DNA of 64,000 bases, taken from contig NZ_CP133671.1 of assembly GCF_031326345.1 (NCBI RefSeq), positions 1,364,001 through 1,428,000 of the forward strand. The letters run 5' to 3'. Positions 11,001-18,923 of this stretch are shown here, one piece after another; the stretch's first letter is position 1, and each line of letters opens with the position of its first letter. Both the position numbers and the translations under genes were made by a program. The notes beneath the pieces were generated by a model, which saw nothing but the letters and a program-made list of their open reading frames with translations, made no database searches and was not told where the DNA came from. The DNA comes from Aureispira sp. CCB-E (GTDB taxonomy: Bacteria; Bacteroidota; Bacteroidia; Chitinophagales; Saprospiraceae).

Positions 11001-13289
11001 ATTTTGTTGCAAATGCCAATGATCGACCGCCTCTCGATAAGACTCTAACTGTTCTAGTAAAGCTTGAAAAGTGAAGGTCTTTTTATCTTTGGTTGATAAA
11101 AATTTAAAATTAAAATACTGGTGTTTTTGATGTAATTTTTGCAAGGCACTAAACCGACTTAAAACAGCTGTTTTGTCTTTCTCTAATTGCTTGTATTTTG
11201 CACCAACGCCGTGCAAAATAGCCCGAAAGAAGCCTTTATTTTTGTTAAAATAAAAAGGACTAGCTGCCAACCCATTTTCAATCGTACCAACCATTTCATC
11301 AATCCAATCCATTTTTTGCATATAAACAGCTTCAAAATGCTGCTCCAACAAACGTTCGTACTCATAAAGCGCTGCCATAATATCTTCCTTGGCTTCTTTA
11401 ATGGTTGTTAGAGCTTCATCAACAGCGCTATATATTTCTCCTTTTATTAAGGTGGCTGTTTGGTCGATACCTTTGATTTTTTGAGCATACAAGTCTTCAA
11501 AGTGTGCTTCTAAAGTTTTATTGTATGTTGAAATTCCCTCTTGGATTAAATCTTGGGCATTTTGAACAAGGCGAAGCTGCTGCTCAACATTTTGGCGCAA
11601 CAAAAATAGGATGTGTTGATAAATGGAACTAGCTTTCTCTATTTTTTGCTGATAAATATGGTAATAATGTTCTTCTAATTGCTCTTTGTACTGTTTTTGT
11701 GTGTTAGAAATTGTTGCTTTCGCTTGTTGAATTGCTCGCAAGGCAGTCGTCAAGGTTCTTTGAATCGCTAATTTAGCAGAGGCTGCGCTAGTGGCTTCAA
11801 AGTGCTTAAAATGAATCGCATTCAGCGGCTGTTCTAGTGTTTGGAGCGGTTTCAAGAGCACTTGTGCTTGTTCAAAACTATCTAAGATATGCTCTAATTC
11901 ATTGGCCTCAAATGAGAAGCTTTCTAGAGATAAATGAGCTTCCAAAGCTTTTTTGTTTGCTTTTTCATTGGCATCCAAAAATTGATTGACCAAATCTGCC
12001 CAAGTGTGTTCTTCTAGCAGCGGTTGAAGCTGACTGTGATGAAAGTTTTGTAGTCGATGAATCTCTTTCAAGCAATTTTGAAGTAGCTTGACATAGGAAG
12101 GGTAGGTTGTATAATTGCTGTGTTTTTGTTGGGCTCGTTCTCTTACCGAATTGACAACATCTTGCCGATCTCTATAAATATCTTCTACAATGACCGTTAG
12201 TTCGCCCAGACCAAGTTTGATTAAGTTTTGTTGAACAACTTCCAGTGCTGTTTTTTTCTCACAGACCACCAAACAAGTCCCTTTATTTGCCAGAAGGTTG
12301 GAAATAATTCCCGTTAAGGTTTGACTTTTGCCTGTGCCAGGAGGTCCCTGAATCACTAGATTATTCCCTTTTTCTAACAAATGTAACAAGTGCTGTTGGC
12401 TAGGATCCATGTCTACGGCTGTTAAGCAGTGTTCCATCAATTGCTGTCCTTGAGCTTGCTGCGCTATCTTTTGTTGTAAAGATTGGATGTTGTTCATGAA
12501 ATATTCCAAATCATTGATAATACTTTCTTTTTGAGATTTGAATAAACCAAAAACACCAGACCATAGCACTTTAGCTTGTGTTAACGGCAATTGTTCTATT
12601 TGTTGTCGGGAGGGTAAGGCTTGAATAGGTGCCTTTAATGCGGCTCTAAAATCTTGCTTTAAGTTTTGGGTATGATTAGGATATAGTTGAGATAATTGAG
12701 TATAGACCAATTGAATGATTTCTTCTTGATCCAGAATAGCATCATCCAGTAGCTGCTCATCAACAGGAGTTAGTTGCACAGCAGCATTTTGATGCAAAAA
12801 AGCTGCTAAGACTAGGTTATGGATAATCGGAAACTCTTCTTGTCGTGTGATGAGCCACTCGTTAGCACGTTTAAAATTGCGCTCAATATCCAAATACCAA
12901 ACAAACAAAGGAGCTTTGATGATGCGGTTAGGGTCTTTTTGGTCACGATACAATAAAATCGGGAAACCAAAACCAAAGGTTTTGACTCCTTGCTCTGTAA
13001 AATGATCGTTATTTTCTATAGTTAATACAGATAGTCGCCGAAAAATAGTATTTAAAGCTGCTTTTTCAGAGTCGTCAGTTGTTGTGTTGGTGCTAAGCGG
13101 AAATCGGAAAGCCCTTTTACTCCATAATGCATCTAAAAAATCCTTGGCAGCATGAGGTCGCAAGGTATTAAAGTCTTCCAAATCTAAACGACTCAAATAA
13201 CGTTCTGGCAAGGCATTGAGGTAAATAGAGCCTCTATTTCCTGTTGTTAGTTTTTGTTTTAAGTTATTTAGAAAACGAAGATTAAACAT
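8004..13289 (-). CDS. Giant superfamily-1 (DNA2/NAM7-like) helicase with C-terminal Vsr/MTES-like fold, expanded paralog
   Basis: 1761 aa. SF1 helicase motifs are complete: Walker A GPPGTGKSQ near residue 315, Walker B FDEAS near 1328, HYRSKHPYLIDFSN, NIQGDERDILVISTTFG, and motif VI VIITRAKQK near 1578. Between motif I and motif II is a very long helical insertion (about 340-1230). In it a 55-aa module with the signature (E/A/Q)HFxxxYxQK occurs three times (near 540, 595, 650). A ~160-aa module beginning HxYFxxxF and containing WYxxRxPI occurs three times (near 723, 883, 1046). The last ~80 residues (ending HRIWSKDWW) match the Vsr/MTES-type nuclease fold. The usual acidic residue of IDL is Pro (TIPLL), although AFDFD keeps two Asp. 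It lies 96 bases downstream of its 1339-aa paralog and is probably co-transcribed. Role inferred: nucleic-acid translocase, possibly defence-related; not demonstrated. Confidence 0.85.
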   Translation of the reverse strand: MFNLRFLNNLKQKLTTGNRGSIYLNALPERYLSRLDLEDFNTLRPHAAKDFLDALWSKRAFRFPLSTNTTTDDSEKAALNTIFRRLSVLTIENNDHFTEQGVKTFGFGFPILLYRDQKDPNRIIKAPLFVWYLDIERNFKRANEWLITRQEEFPIIHNLVLAAFLHQNAAVQLTPVDEQLLDDAILDQEEIIQLVYTQLSQLYPNHTQNLKQDFRAALKAPIQALPSRQQIEQLPLTQAKVLWSGVFGLFKSQKESIINDLEYFMNNIQSLQQKIAQQAQGQQLMEHCLTAVDMDPSQQHLLHLLEKGNNLVIQGPPGTGKSQTLTGIISNLLANKGTCLVVCEKKTALEVVQQNLIKLGLGELTVIVEDIYRDRQDVVNSVRERAQQKHSNYTTYPSYVKLLQNCLKEIHRLQNFHHSQLQPLLEEHTWADLVNQFLDANEKANKKALEAHLSLESFSFEANELEHILDSFEQAQVLLKPLQTLEQPLNAIHFKHFEATSAASAKLAIQRTLTTALRAIQQAKATISNTQKQYKEQLEEHYYHIYQQKIEKASSIYQHILFLLRQNVEQQLRLVQNAQDLIQEGISTYNKTLEAHFEDLYAQKIKGIDQTATLIKGEIYSAVDEALTTIKEAKEDIMAALYEYERLLEQHFEAVYMQKMDWIDEMVGTIENGLAASPFYFNKNKGFFRAILHGVGAKYKQLEKDKTAVLSRFSALQKLHQKHQYFNFKFLSTKDKKTFTFQALLEQLESYREAVDHWHLQQNSIIQKEVRELNSRYSLKAVPYKEQAQSINQHLSNFRSKILRNKLIPLEFKYRSLRLRDRFDQLEEIESDVQKIKIGIDEFVAKNETNWAANSYEYSAEETPQDITFRTSFEALSQIHAQHNYFEHDFIRLGRPSQLMDYYTILEHLTAYRTKVETWYPTRLPIIKNYQTNFRLKHLYAPLEFEATVETWVQQLAEYAQKYNQEQLLKLPFQKESTLFVEQLEEWKTLETQLEAWQTNFEYVKTSMDQEWSLTLDDNFSTSNTTYTLESLDHQYQQLMQLHQQYNYFDVNFPSSQPLKSLLQQEVLKTIQQYRIWTQQWYLNRAPILNNHIQELSIDTVLNYIPLASTIATIAEDLHQFEVNFNAFQHLETTFSFKNNILSQQKTQLEVLEQQVITLQGAFNNFEAYYPFRLYWQQLSTAQQAAYQALALVQPHDWEASFTSWYLYAFLLKHQNSIPDQQHYTQHKNHLLNYLEELKKLLVAHSLRYWRAQQSQAVARFHQEKAPIKLHSLYNKRGHTGGKRTPLRKIIATDAQLFTRFFPVLLVSPSVCSSILPLEPNLFDVVIFDEASQLRLEDTFCALIRGRYKVISGDSQQMPPSDYFLSNTTLINDDWEEEVSTPTLVKESIDFLSHTESLLEYALAEGNYKESFLEVHYRSKHPYLIDFSNAAFYSNRLAPMPNQESYKPIDFFAVNGTYLNYTNPTEAEQIIDYIIQIAQPHRGSSCPSVGIATFNMHQRNLILERIQQRGVQNGKERTQLQKLFTNGLFVKNLENIQGDERDILVISTTFGLREDGSFIQNYGPINRQKGYRLLNVIITRAKQKLAIFTSIPSNYYEQYRSAIQEKGNVGKAVFYAYLAYAKAVHEEDHPSRKAILQLLQEHSPSALFDDSLYWSNDNAFKERVANFLKQHFPNRVLVNYQYAGFTIPLLVKDATGKPTWAFDFDTFHQTASQEAYCWDLFREHHLTEFGFIYHRIWSKDWWDDIQTAKEQLLEWIKSPKA

Positions 13290-13385
13290 AGTATAGCTTT
13301 TTGTAATACTAAGAGTGACGAAGTGAAGTCAATTCCTAGAAATTCTACACAGATACAAAGCTTGTAGCTGATAGTAAGTTATTAA

Positions 13386-16300
13386 TTACCCCATTGTATC
13401 ACGAATTTGAATGATGAGTTTTTGTTGAGCTTGGTGGGTATTGTTCCACCATTCTTTAGACCAAATTCTATAACAAGTAATCCCCATTTTATGCAAATAC
13501 TGCTCGTGAAACAAATCCCAAGCATAGGCTTCTTCTGATAATTTATGGTGATAAATATCATAATAAAAGGCAAGCCGAACTTGGTTTTGATCATCTAGGA
13601 TAGCAATTGGCAAAGAAAAACCAGCATGTTGGTAATTGGCTTCAATTTTTAAATTTGGAAATTCTAATTCTAAAAACTGAAGTACTTGTTGTTCAAACAA
13701 ATTGATTTTACCATCATAGAGAAAATCATCTACTGGTTTTTTAGGGCAATGTTTATAAACTAAATCTAAAATCGCTAATCGAGTTGCTTCGTCTTGTTGT
13801 TGAACCGCATTAGCGTAGGCTAAATAAGCGTATAAGATACTTTTGCCCGTATTGCCATTTTTTTGAATTTCTTGGGGGTAAGTTTGGTAGTATAGAGTTG
13901 GGATAGAATTAAAAATACAAACCTTTTGTTTGGCTCTAGTAACCGCTACATTAAGTAATTTATGCCCTTCATATTCATTGATATATCCCCACTGTTGTGG
14001 CATAGAACCATCTTCTCGCAAGCCAAACGTAGTTGAAAGAATCAAAATATCTCGTTCGTCTCCTTGTATATTTTCCAAACTTTTGACAAACAGACCATTT
14101 TCAAATAAAAACTGAAACTTCGTTCTGGCTTCTGGTTGTTGATGTGCCAATTGATGGATCTCTTCCAAAATTAAGTTGCGTTGATGTAGATTGAAGGTAG
14201 CAATTCCGACAGAAGGACAGGGAGTGGCATCTGTAATTAATTCTAATAAGTAATTGACAATTGCTTTGGCTTCAGATAGATTGCAATAATTGTTATAAAT
14301 ACCATTAATCTCTTTGAACTCAATCGGAATATAGGCTTCTTCTTCCAAAGGCAAAGACGTCAACCGCTTACCATAAAAGGCAGCATTTGAAAAATCAATC
14401 AAATAAGGATGTTTGGAACGATAATGTACTTCTAAAAAACACTCTTGGTAAGTTCCTGTTGATAAACCATACTCCAATAAGGAAGGAGCGTTGGTTAAGT
14501 AATCAATATTCTTATCAACCATATTTTGAGAAGAATTCCAATATTCGTCGTCCATGACAAAATCTTGCTGATTGCTTGTGATAGGAGAGTTGTGAAAACT
14601 ATTGGGCGGTGGCATTTGATGGCTATCTCCTGATATAATTTTGTATTTCCCTCGAACCAATGCAGCAAAACTTTCTTCTAAATTGAGCTGACTAGCCTCG
14701 TCAAAAAGAACGACATCAAACATACCTGGATGTAAGGGCAAAATTTGGGAACAAACAGCAGGACTGACCATTAAAACAGGAAAAAAACTTTTGAATACCT
14801 CTGGAGCAGTTTCTATGATTTTTCTCAAAGGGGTACGAGCGCTGTGATTGTGTCCGCCTGTATTGTACAAATTGTTGAGCGTAAGCGGTGCCTTCTTTCT
14901 GTGAAATTCTTGAACAGCTTGCGTTTGTTTGCCACGCCAATATTTTAGCGTATGGCTAACCAGCGTATTTTGTAGTGTATTTAAATCTTTCAAATAACCA
15001 TTTCTATTCGCTGCATAACTATTCTCATCAGGAATAAACTTGTCGTTGTGATGAGCTAAGAAATTCGACAAATACCAAGAGGTAAAAGCCCCTGTCCAGT
15101 CCTTGGGATTGGCTTGCGATAAGCCATGCAAGGCGGTTTGTTGATGTGGGCTAAGCTTAAGCCAGAAAAACTTAAGGGCATGATATGCGGTAAAATTATC
15201 AAACTCTTCTTTTAGTTTTTGAAGATTGTTGTCTAAAGCCTCAATCTGAGTAAGGCGTTTTCGGATGTTGTTGGTAACAAATTTGAACTGAACTTTGAAA
15301 ACATTGCTAGTAGCAAAATTCTTTTCAAAAGTGTTCAGATTTTTGGTGATTTCAGTGACTCGCTTGTCAAAAGAAACATATTTGTAAATTTTCCCTGGTC
15401 CTAACTCCTTGACCAATCGTTGAATGAAAGGTGCTCGTCCTTCGAACCAGTCGTAAACTTTTGCTTTATAATCAATAACATGCTCTAGCAACTTTTGGAA
15501 CTCCAGTTTGTTGTGATCGCTCACGTCCATAAACTGATGTTTAAAATAAGCATATTGAGCATGGGTTTTTTGTAATCGTAAGAACGATTCCAAAACGTCG
15601 ACTTTCTCTGCTTCCAATTTTTTGTACTTATCGCTGACATTTTTCATCAATTTGCGATAGAAACCACCATTCTTGTTAAAGTAGTACTTAGATTGAGCAA
15701 AACCTGCTTCAATAATATCAACAATTCGATCTGCCAATTTCATTTTAGACAGATATACTTTAGAAAAGTGTTTTTCTAACAATTGCTCATATTCAAACAA
15801 GTACGAAAATGCATCTCGTTGAGCAGATTGGACGACAAAACAAACATTGTCTAATGCTTTTTTTGTATCGGCTTCTACTTGTATAGAATTAGCTTGACGG
15901 AAAAAACGGTCGTTTAAGGCATTGAGTGGATGATTGAGGGTGCCCAACTGTTTGAACAAGCCTTCTCCTTCAGAAAGAATGCTTAAAATATCTTCAAATT
16001 CGGTGGGCGTAAATTTAAAATCACTGGTTTTTAACAAGCCGACAAGCAACCCTTTATCATGTTGGCGATTACTATCCAAATAACGCCCAACTAAGTCGGT
16101 CCAAGTTTCGTCCCCCGAAAGTGGTTGGTGTAGCTTTTTGTGAAATGCTTGCAAACGCTCTACGTGAGCAGCACAACTTTGTAAAAGTCGAATAAAACTA
16201 GGCGATACTCGATAGGGTTGCTGCTGCAAGCCTGCCCGTTCTCGAACAGAATGTACTAATGCTGGGCGATCTCTATAGACATCTTCCACTATAACACACA

Positions 16301-17405
16301 GTTCTTCCAAGCCCATTTTTTTTAAGGTATTATAAATGATATCCAACGCATTTTTTTTCTCTGAAACAATTAGGCAAGTTCCAGCATTAGAAATGGTGTT
16401 GGCAATAATGCCTGTCAAGGTTTGGCTTTTTCCCGTACCAGGGGGACCTTGGATGACTAAGTTCTGCCCTTTTGACAATTGGTGTAATAGATGTTGCTGG
16501 CTAGGATCCGTTTCCAACATGGTGAAACTATGTTTCATAAAAGAAGAACGGTTGGGATCTTTGGGATTGGGATTTTGTTCGACAAGAGGTTGCAACTGAT
16601 TGATGTGTTGTGCAAAGAAATCTAAATCTTTGATAATTGCATCTTTTTGAGAACGGAATAGACCAAAAACACCAGACCATAAGATGGCAGGGGTATCTAG
16701 TGGGAGTGTTGCAATTTCTTGTTCTGTTTTTATACGAGCAACATCACCATCAAGCACCTTTCTAAAAAGGAGTTTGGTACGGTTGGATATATTGGGATTA
16801 AGTTGTTGCATATGCAACTGTGCCATCTCTGCCAACTCATCTTTGTCCAAAATAGAATCTTCTAACATCTGATCGTACATAGGTTGCAAAACGATATTCG
16901 TGTGATTGCGTAGAAACGTTGCTAGTACGGTATTGGTCGCCACAGAAAAATGCTCTTTTTTTCGAATCAGCCATTGATTTTTGCGGTTAAAATCACGTTC
17001 AATATCAAGCGACCAAATAATTAAGGGGGCTTTGATAATCCTATTGGCATCATTAGGGTCTTTGATGAGAATAATTGGATATCCAAAACCAAATGTCTTA
17101 TTTCCGTGATCGGCGTAGTGGTCGTTATTTTCAATTGCAATAGAACTCAATCTACGGATAATTTTTTCTTGCTGATTGTTGATGTTTCCATCTATCGGAA
17201 AAGTAATGGGGAAATCAAACCTTGATTGGGTAAACAAGAAGTCCAAAAAACTTTTTGCTTTTCCTTGTTGCAAAACATCAAGGTCTGCCAAGTCAAGGCG
17301 TGTAAGATAACGTTTGGGAAGAGCATTGAGGTAAATGGATTGCAGATTGTCTGTACTAAGTTTGTCTTTTAGGTTATTAAGAAAACGAATATCCAAGTTT
17401 TGCAT
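13386..17405 (-). CDS. Superfamily-1 (DNA2/NAM7-like) helicase with C-terminal Vsr/MTES-like fold, compact paralog
   Basis: 1339 aa. The N-terminus (FLNNLKDKLSTDNLQSIYLN) is closely similar to that of the downstream 1761-aa protein, and similarity runs the whole length. Walker A GPPGTGKSQ is near residue 321 and Walker B FDEAS near 901. They are followed by VHYRSKHPYLIDFSN, NIQGDERDILILSTTFG and VAVTRAKQK. The helical insertion between motifs I and II holds one copy each of the 55-aa module (LLEKHFSKVY, near 545) and the 160-aa module (HAQYAYFKHQF, near 618). Its paralog has three of each. The C-terminal fold ends CYRIWSKEWW; here IDL is LPI and the ExD motif reads YYD, so nuclease activity is doubtful. 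It is first in a two-gene minus-strand unit and divergent from the Phe operon. Helicase-Vsr-type fusions are known in anti-phage loci (for example Hhe), but no other defence gene is adjacent. Confidence 0.85.
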   Translation of the reverse strand: MQNLDIRFLNNLKDKLSTDNLQSIYLNALPKRYLTRLDLADLDVLQQGKAKSFLDFLFTQSRFDFPITFPIDGNINNQQEKIIRRLSSIAIENNDHYADHGNKTFGFGYPIILIKDPNDANRIIKAPLIIWSLDIERDFNRKNQWLIRKKEHFSVATNTVLATFLRNHTNIVLQPMYDQMLEDSILDKDELAEMAQLHMQQLNPNISNRTKLLFRKVLDGDVARIKTEQEIATLPLDTPAILWSGVFGLFRSQKDAIIKDLDFFAQHINQLQPLVEQNPNPKDPNRSSFMKHSFTMLETDPSQQHLLHQLSKGQNLVIQGPPGTGKSQTLTGIIANTISNAGTCLIVSEKKNALDIIYNTLKKMGLEELCVIVEDVYRDRPALVHSVRERAGLQQQPYRVSPSFIRLLQSCAAHVERLQAFHKKLHQPLSGDETWTDLVGRYLDSNRQHDKGLLVGLLKTSDFKFTPTEFEDILSILSEGEGLFKQLGTLNHPLNALNDRFFRQANSIQVEADTKKALDNVCFVVQSAQRDAFSYLFEYEQLLEKHFSKVYLSKMKLADRIVDIIEAGFAQSKYYFNKNGGFYRKLMKNVSDKYKKLEAEKVDVLESFLRLQKTHAQYAYFKHQFMDVSDHNKLEFQKLLEHVIDYKAKVYDWFEGRAPFIQRLVKELGPGKIYKYVSFDKRVTEITKNLNTFEKNFATSNVFKVQFKFVTNNIRKRLTQIEALDNNLQKLKEEFDNFTAYHALKFFWLKLSPHQQTALHGLSQANPKDWTGAFTSWYLSNFLAHHNDKFIPDENSYAANRNGYLKDLNTLQNTLVSHTLKYWRGKQTQAVQEFHRKKAPLTLNNLYNTGGHNHSARTPLRKIIETAPEVFKSFFPVLMVSPAVCSQILPLHPGMFDVVLFDEASQLNLEESFAALVRGKYKIISGDSHQMPPPNSFHNSPITSNQQDFVMDDEYWNSSQNMVDKNIDYLTNAPSLLEYGLSTGTYQECFLEVHYRSKHPYLIDFSNAAFYGKRLTSLPLEEEAYIPIEFKEINGIYNNYCNLSEAKAIVNYLLELITDATPCPSVGIATFNLHQRNLILEEIHQLAHQQPEARTKFQFLFENGLFVKSLENIQGDERDILILSTTFGLREDGSMPQQWGYINEYEGHKLLNVAVTRAKQKVCIFNSIPTLYYQTYPQEIQKNGNTGKSILYAYLAYANAVQQQDEATRLAILDLVYKHCPKKPVDDFLYDGKINLFEQQVLQFLELEFPNLKIEANYQHAGFSLPIAILDDQNQVRLAFYYDIYHHKLSEEAYAWDLFHEQYLHKMGITCYRIWSKEWWNNTHQAQQKLIIQIRDTMG

Positions 17406-17641
17406 TAATTCAGTGGTTTTGGTAATCCTAGTTGGTTGCTAACATACGATGAGTTCCTTATGGGAAGCTCTATAAAAATAAAAAACTTTAGGCAGAATTG
17501 GTTCCCTTTGGTTATAATTATTAGCGGATAGAAGAGAATTGCAATACTTCCTATGTTTTTGCTTTTTACCCAAATGACTTTAGCAATTTACTGTACAAAT
17601 GTACTTAATGCTGCTCTATGTTAAAATAATCTGCTCAAAAC

Positions 17642-17672
17642 TTGCATTTTCAAAAAAAAACGTTTCTCTTTG
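17642..17672 (+). promoter_or_regulatory. Putative promoter of the Phe-biosynthesis operon
   Basis: A TTG at 17642-17644 is followed after 20 bases by TCTCTTTG (17665-17672), one mismatch from the Bacteroidota -7 box TAnnTTTG, with correct spacing. Transcription would begin around 17678, placing leader peptide 1 about 40 bases downstream. Confidence 0.45.
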
Positions 17673-17715
17673 TTTTAAGATAAGGAGTAGTTATTACTCT
17701 AATAAATCAACAACA

Positions 17716-17775
17716 ATGATATTAAACAATCTACATACAACTACTTATTTTTTCTTTTTTAGTTTATCAAACTAA
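17716..17775 (+). CDS. Phe leader peptide 1 (19 aa) of tandem attenuator
   Basis: A complete ATG-to-TAA frame encodes MILNNLHTTTYFFFFSLSN, with Tyr followed by four consecutive Phe codons (TTT TTC TTT TTT). A run of the end-product amino acid, a stop codon 36 bases before a terminator hairpin (17811), and biosynthetic genes for that amino acid downstream are the hallmarks of ribosome-mediated transcription attenuation. When charged Phe-tRNA is scarce the ribosome would stall on the Phe run, leaving GAGAGA at 17776-17781 free to pair with TCTCTC in the terminator. A ribosome reaching the stop codon would cover that strand. It is too short for ordinary gene callers. No protein function is expected. 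Confidence 0.82.
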   Translation: MILNNLHTTTYFFFFSLSN

Positions 17776-17822
17776 GAGAGAGCAATAAAGTATACCATAA
17801 ATTCATCTAAAAAGCGTCTCTC
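17776..17822 (+). promoter_or_regulatory. Candidate antiterminator 1
   Basis: GAGAGA immediately after the leader-1 stop codon (17776-17781) is complementary to TCTCTC (17817-17822) in the ascending arm of terminator 1. The pairing is only 6 bp, but it is placed exactly where a ribosome at the stop codon would hide it and a ribosome stalled at the Phe codons would expose it. Confidence 0.5.
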
Positions 17823-17843
17823 ATCAATGAGAGACGCTTTTTT
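17811..17843 (+). terminator. Attenuator terminator 1
   Basis: AAAGCGTCTCTCAT and ATGAGAGACGCTTT form up to 14 bp of perfect stem (the innermost pairs will be open), followed by six T and then ATTTTT. It precedes leader 2, so transcription must pass it to reach the structural genes. Confidence 0.88.
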
Positions 17844-17856
17844 ATTTTTACCAATA

Positions 17857-17952
17857 ATGAAAAGCACCTTACTATACCGTCTGTCAAATCTATTTAATCT
17901 GTATTACTTTTTCTTTTTTAGAAAAGGGCGGACTTGTAGTATTCATATATAA
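17857..17952 (+). CDS. Phe leader peptide 2 (31 aa) of tandem attenuator
   Basis: A second ATG-to-TAA frame starts 14 bases after terminator 1. It encodes 31 residues beginning MKSTLLYRLSNLFNLYY, then four Phe, then RKGRTCSIHI. The Tyr-Tyr-Phe-Phe-Phe-Phe run is encoded TAT TAC TTT TTC TTT TTT. Leader 1 has the same four-Phe codon order (TTT TTC TTT TTT) and both share the DNA string CTTTTTTAG across the end of the run, so the unit looks duplicated. The stop codon lies beyond the first strand of antiterminator 2 (17930-17942), so translation to the end would mask that strand. The terminator follows at 17985. Together with leader 1 this makes two attenuators in series before the prephenate dehydratase gene. 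The peptide itself probably has no function. Confidence 0.82.
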   Translation: MKSTLLYRLSNLFNLYYFFFFRKGRTCSIHI

Positions 17953-17987
17953 AATATCGGAATTAAGAATCATCATATTACAAGTCT
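17930..17987 (+). promoter_or_regulatory. Candidate antiterminator 2
   Basis: Bases 17930-17942 pair with 17975-17987 over 13 consecutive positions (core GACTTGTA with TACAAGTC, two G-T wobbles). This would remove the first three bases of the terminator-2 stem. The upstream strand starts about 11 bases past the last Phe codon and lies wholly within the leader-2 coding region. Confidence 0.6.
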
Positions 17988-18017
17988 CAACTTCTCATCA
18001 AGTTGGGATTTTTTTTT
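17985..18017 (+). terminator. Attenuator terminator 2
   Basis: TCTCAACTT pairs with AAGTTGGGA (one T-G wobble) around a 6-base loop and is followed by nine T. It ends 18 bases before the ATG of the prephenate dehydratase gene, so readthrough is required for expression. Confidence 0.88.
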
Positions 18018-18035
18018 ATCTAAATTTCACCTTTT

Positions 18036-18884
18036 ATGAAGACAATAGCTATCCTAGGAACAGCAGCAAGCTTTCACGAAATTGCAGCAAAACATTATTA
18101 CCAAGAATCCATCAAAATTATTCCTTGTAAAACACCGAAAGAGGTACTGCAAGAAGTCAAACAGAACCCTAATTGCGAAGGAGGTATTTTGGCGATAGAA
18201 AATACCATAGCAGGATCGGTTACCAATCATTATAATTCTCTTCAAGATTTAGACATTTGTATACGGGGAGAGTTGCTGTTAAATATTCAACACCATTTAG
18301 TTGCACTTCCCAAAACATCTATTTATGATATATGGGAAATTAGAACGCACCCCATGGCAATTAAGCAATGTAGTAATTACTTGGCTAGAATCCATCCTTC
18401 TACTCGATTGTTAGCCTGTTCGGATACAGCTTCTGCTGCCAAAGAAATTTCACAACAGCACCTAAAAGGCGTGGCAGCGATAGCTAGTTCATTGGCTAGT
18501 AGTTATTACGGCTTAGAAATTTTAGCTTCTAATATTCAAAATAATAAGAACAACTATACTCGGTTTTTTATCCTTTCCAAATCCAAACAAGGAGAACAAA
18601 AAGAACACAATAAAGCGACGATTATTTTTCGATTAGATCAGAAAGCAGAGCGTTTGTCAAGCGTATTGTTACAACTTCAAGCATTAAAAATAAACCTTAG
18701 CAAGTTGCATTCTTTTCCTTTGGGAACGATTTCCAATACATATGAATTTATAGCAGATTTAGAATTTAACAATTTTAGTTGTTTTCAAAAATCGTTGATG
18801 CAATTAGAAAAAGTAACGCTAGACTATTCTGTATTGGGAACGTATCAAAAAGCAACAACGCCGCTCTGGTCTGAAATCAAATAA
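18036..18884 (+). CDS. pheA: Prephenate dehydratase
   Basis: 282 aa. It converts prephenate to phenylpyruvate, the committed step to phenylalanine, in the cytoplasm. The catalytic domain (about 1-185) starts with AILGTAASFHEIAAKHYY, equivalent to the usual G-P-x-G-(S/T)-(F/Y)-S-H start. It continues with GGILAIENTIAGSVTNHYNS, matching the conserved ExxxxG(S/T)V segment, and CSDTASAAKEI and AAIASSLASSYYGLEILA. An ACT-type domain for Phe binding follows (about 200-275); its ESRP-like motif is altered, reading HSFPLGTISNTYEFIADLE. No chorismate mutase domain is fused here; that activity is on the next gene. The start at 18036 directly follows attenuator 2. Expression should therefore rise when Phe-tRNA charging falls. 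Confidence 0.9.
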   Translation: MKTIAILGTAASFHEIAAKHYYQESIKIIPCKTPKEVLQEVKQNPNCEGGILAIENTIAGSVTNHYNSLQDLDICIRGELLLNIQHHLVALPKTSIYDIWEIRTHPMAIKQCSNYLARIHPSTRLLACSDTASAAKEISQQHLKGVAAIASSLASSYYGLEILASNIQNNKNNYTRFFILSKSKQGEQKEHNKATIIFRLDQKAERLSSVLLQLQALKINLSKLHSFPLGTISNTYEFIADLEFNNFSCFQKSLMQLEKVTLDYSVLGTYQKATTPLWSEIK

Positions 18885-18923
18885 AAAATAAGTCTTCTGA
18901 CGTGCTTAAAATTTAACAACAAT

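Noticed and set aside
8004-17405. A full multi-gene defence island around the helicases
   Set aside because: Flanking genes are a TPR protein and Phe biosynthesis; no restriction, CRISPR or toxin gene is adjacent, so only the helicase pair itself is a candidate.
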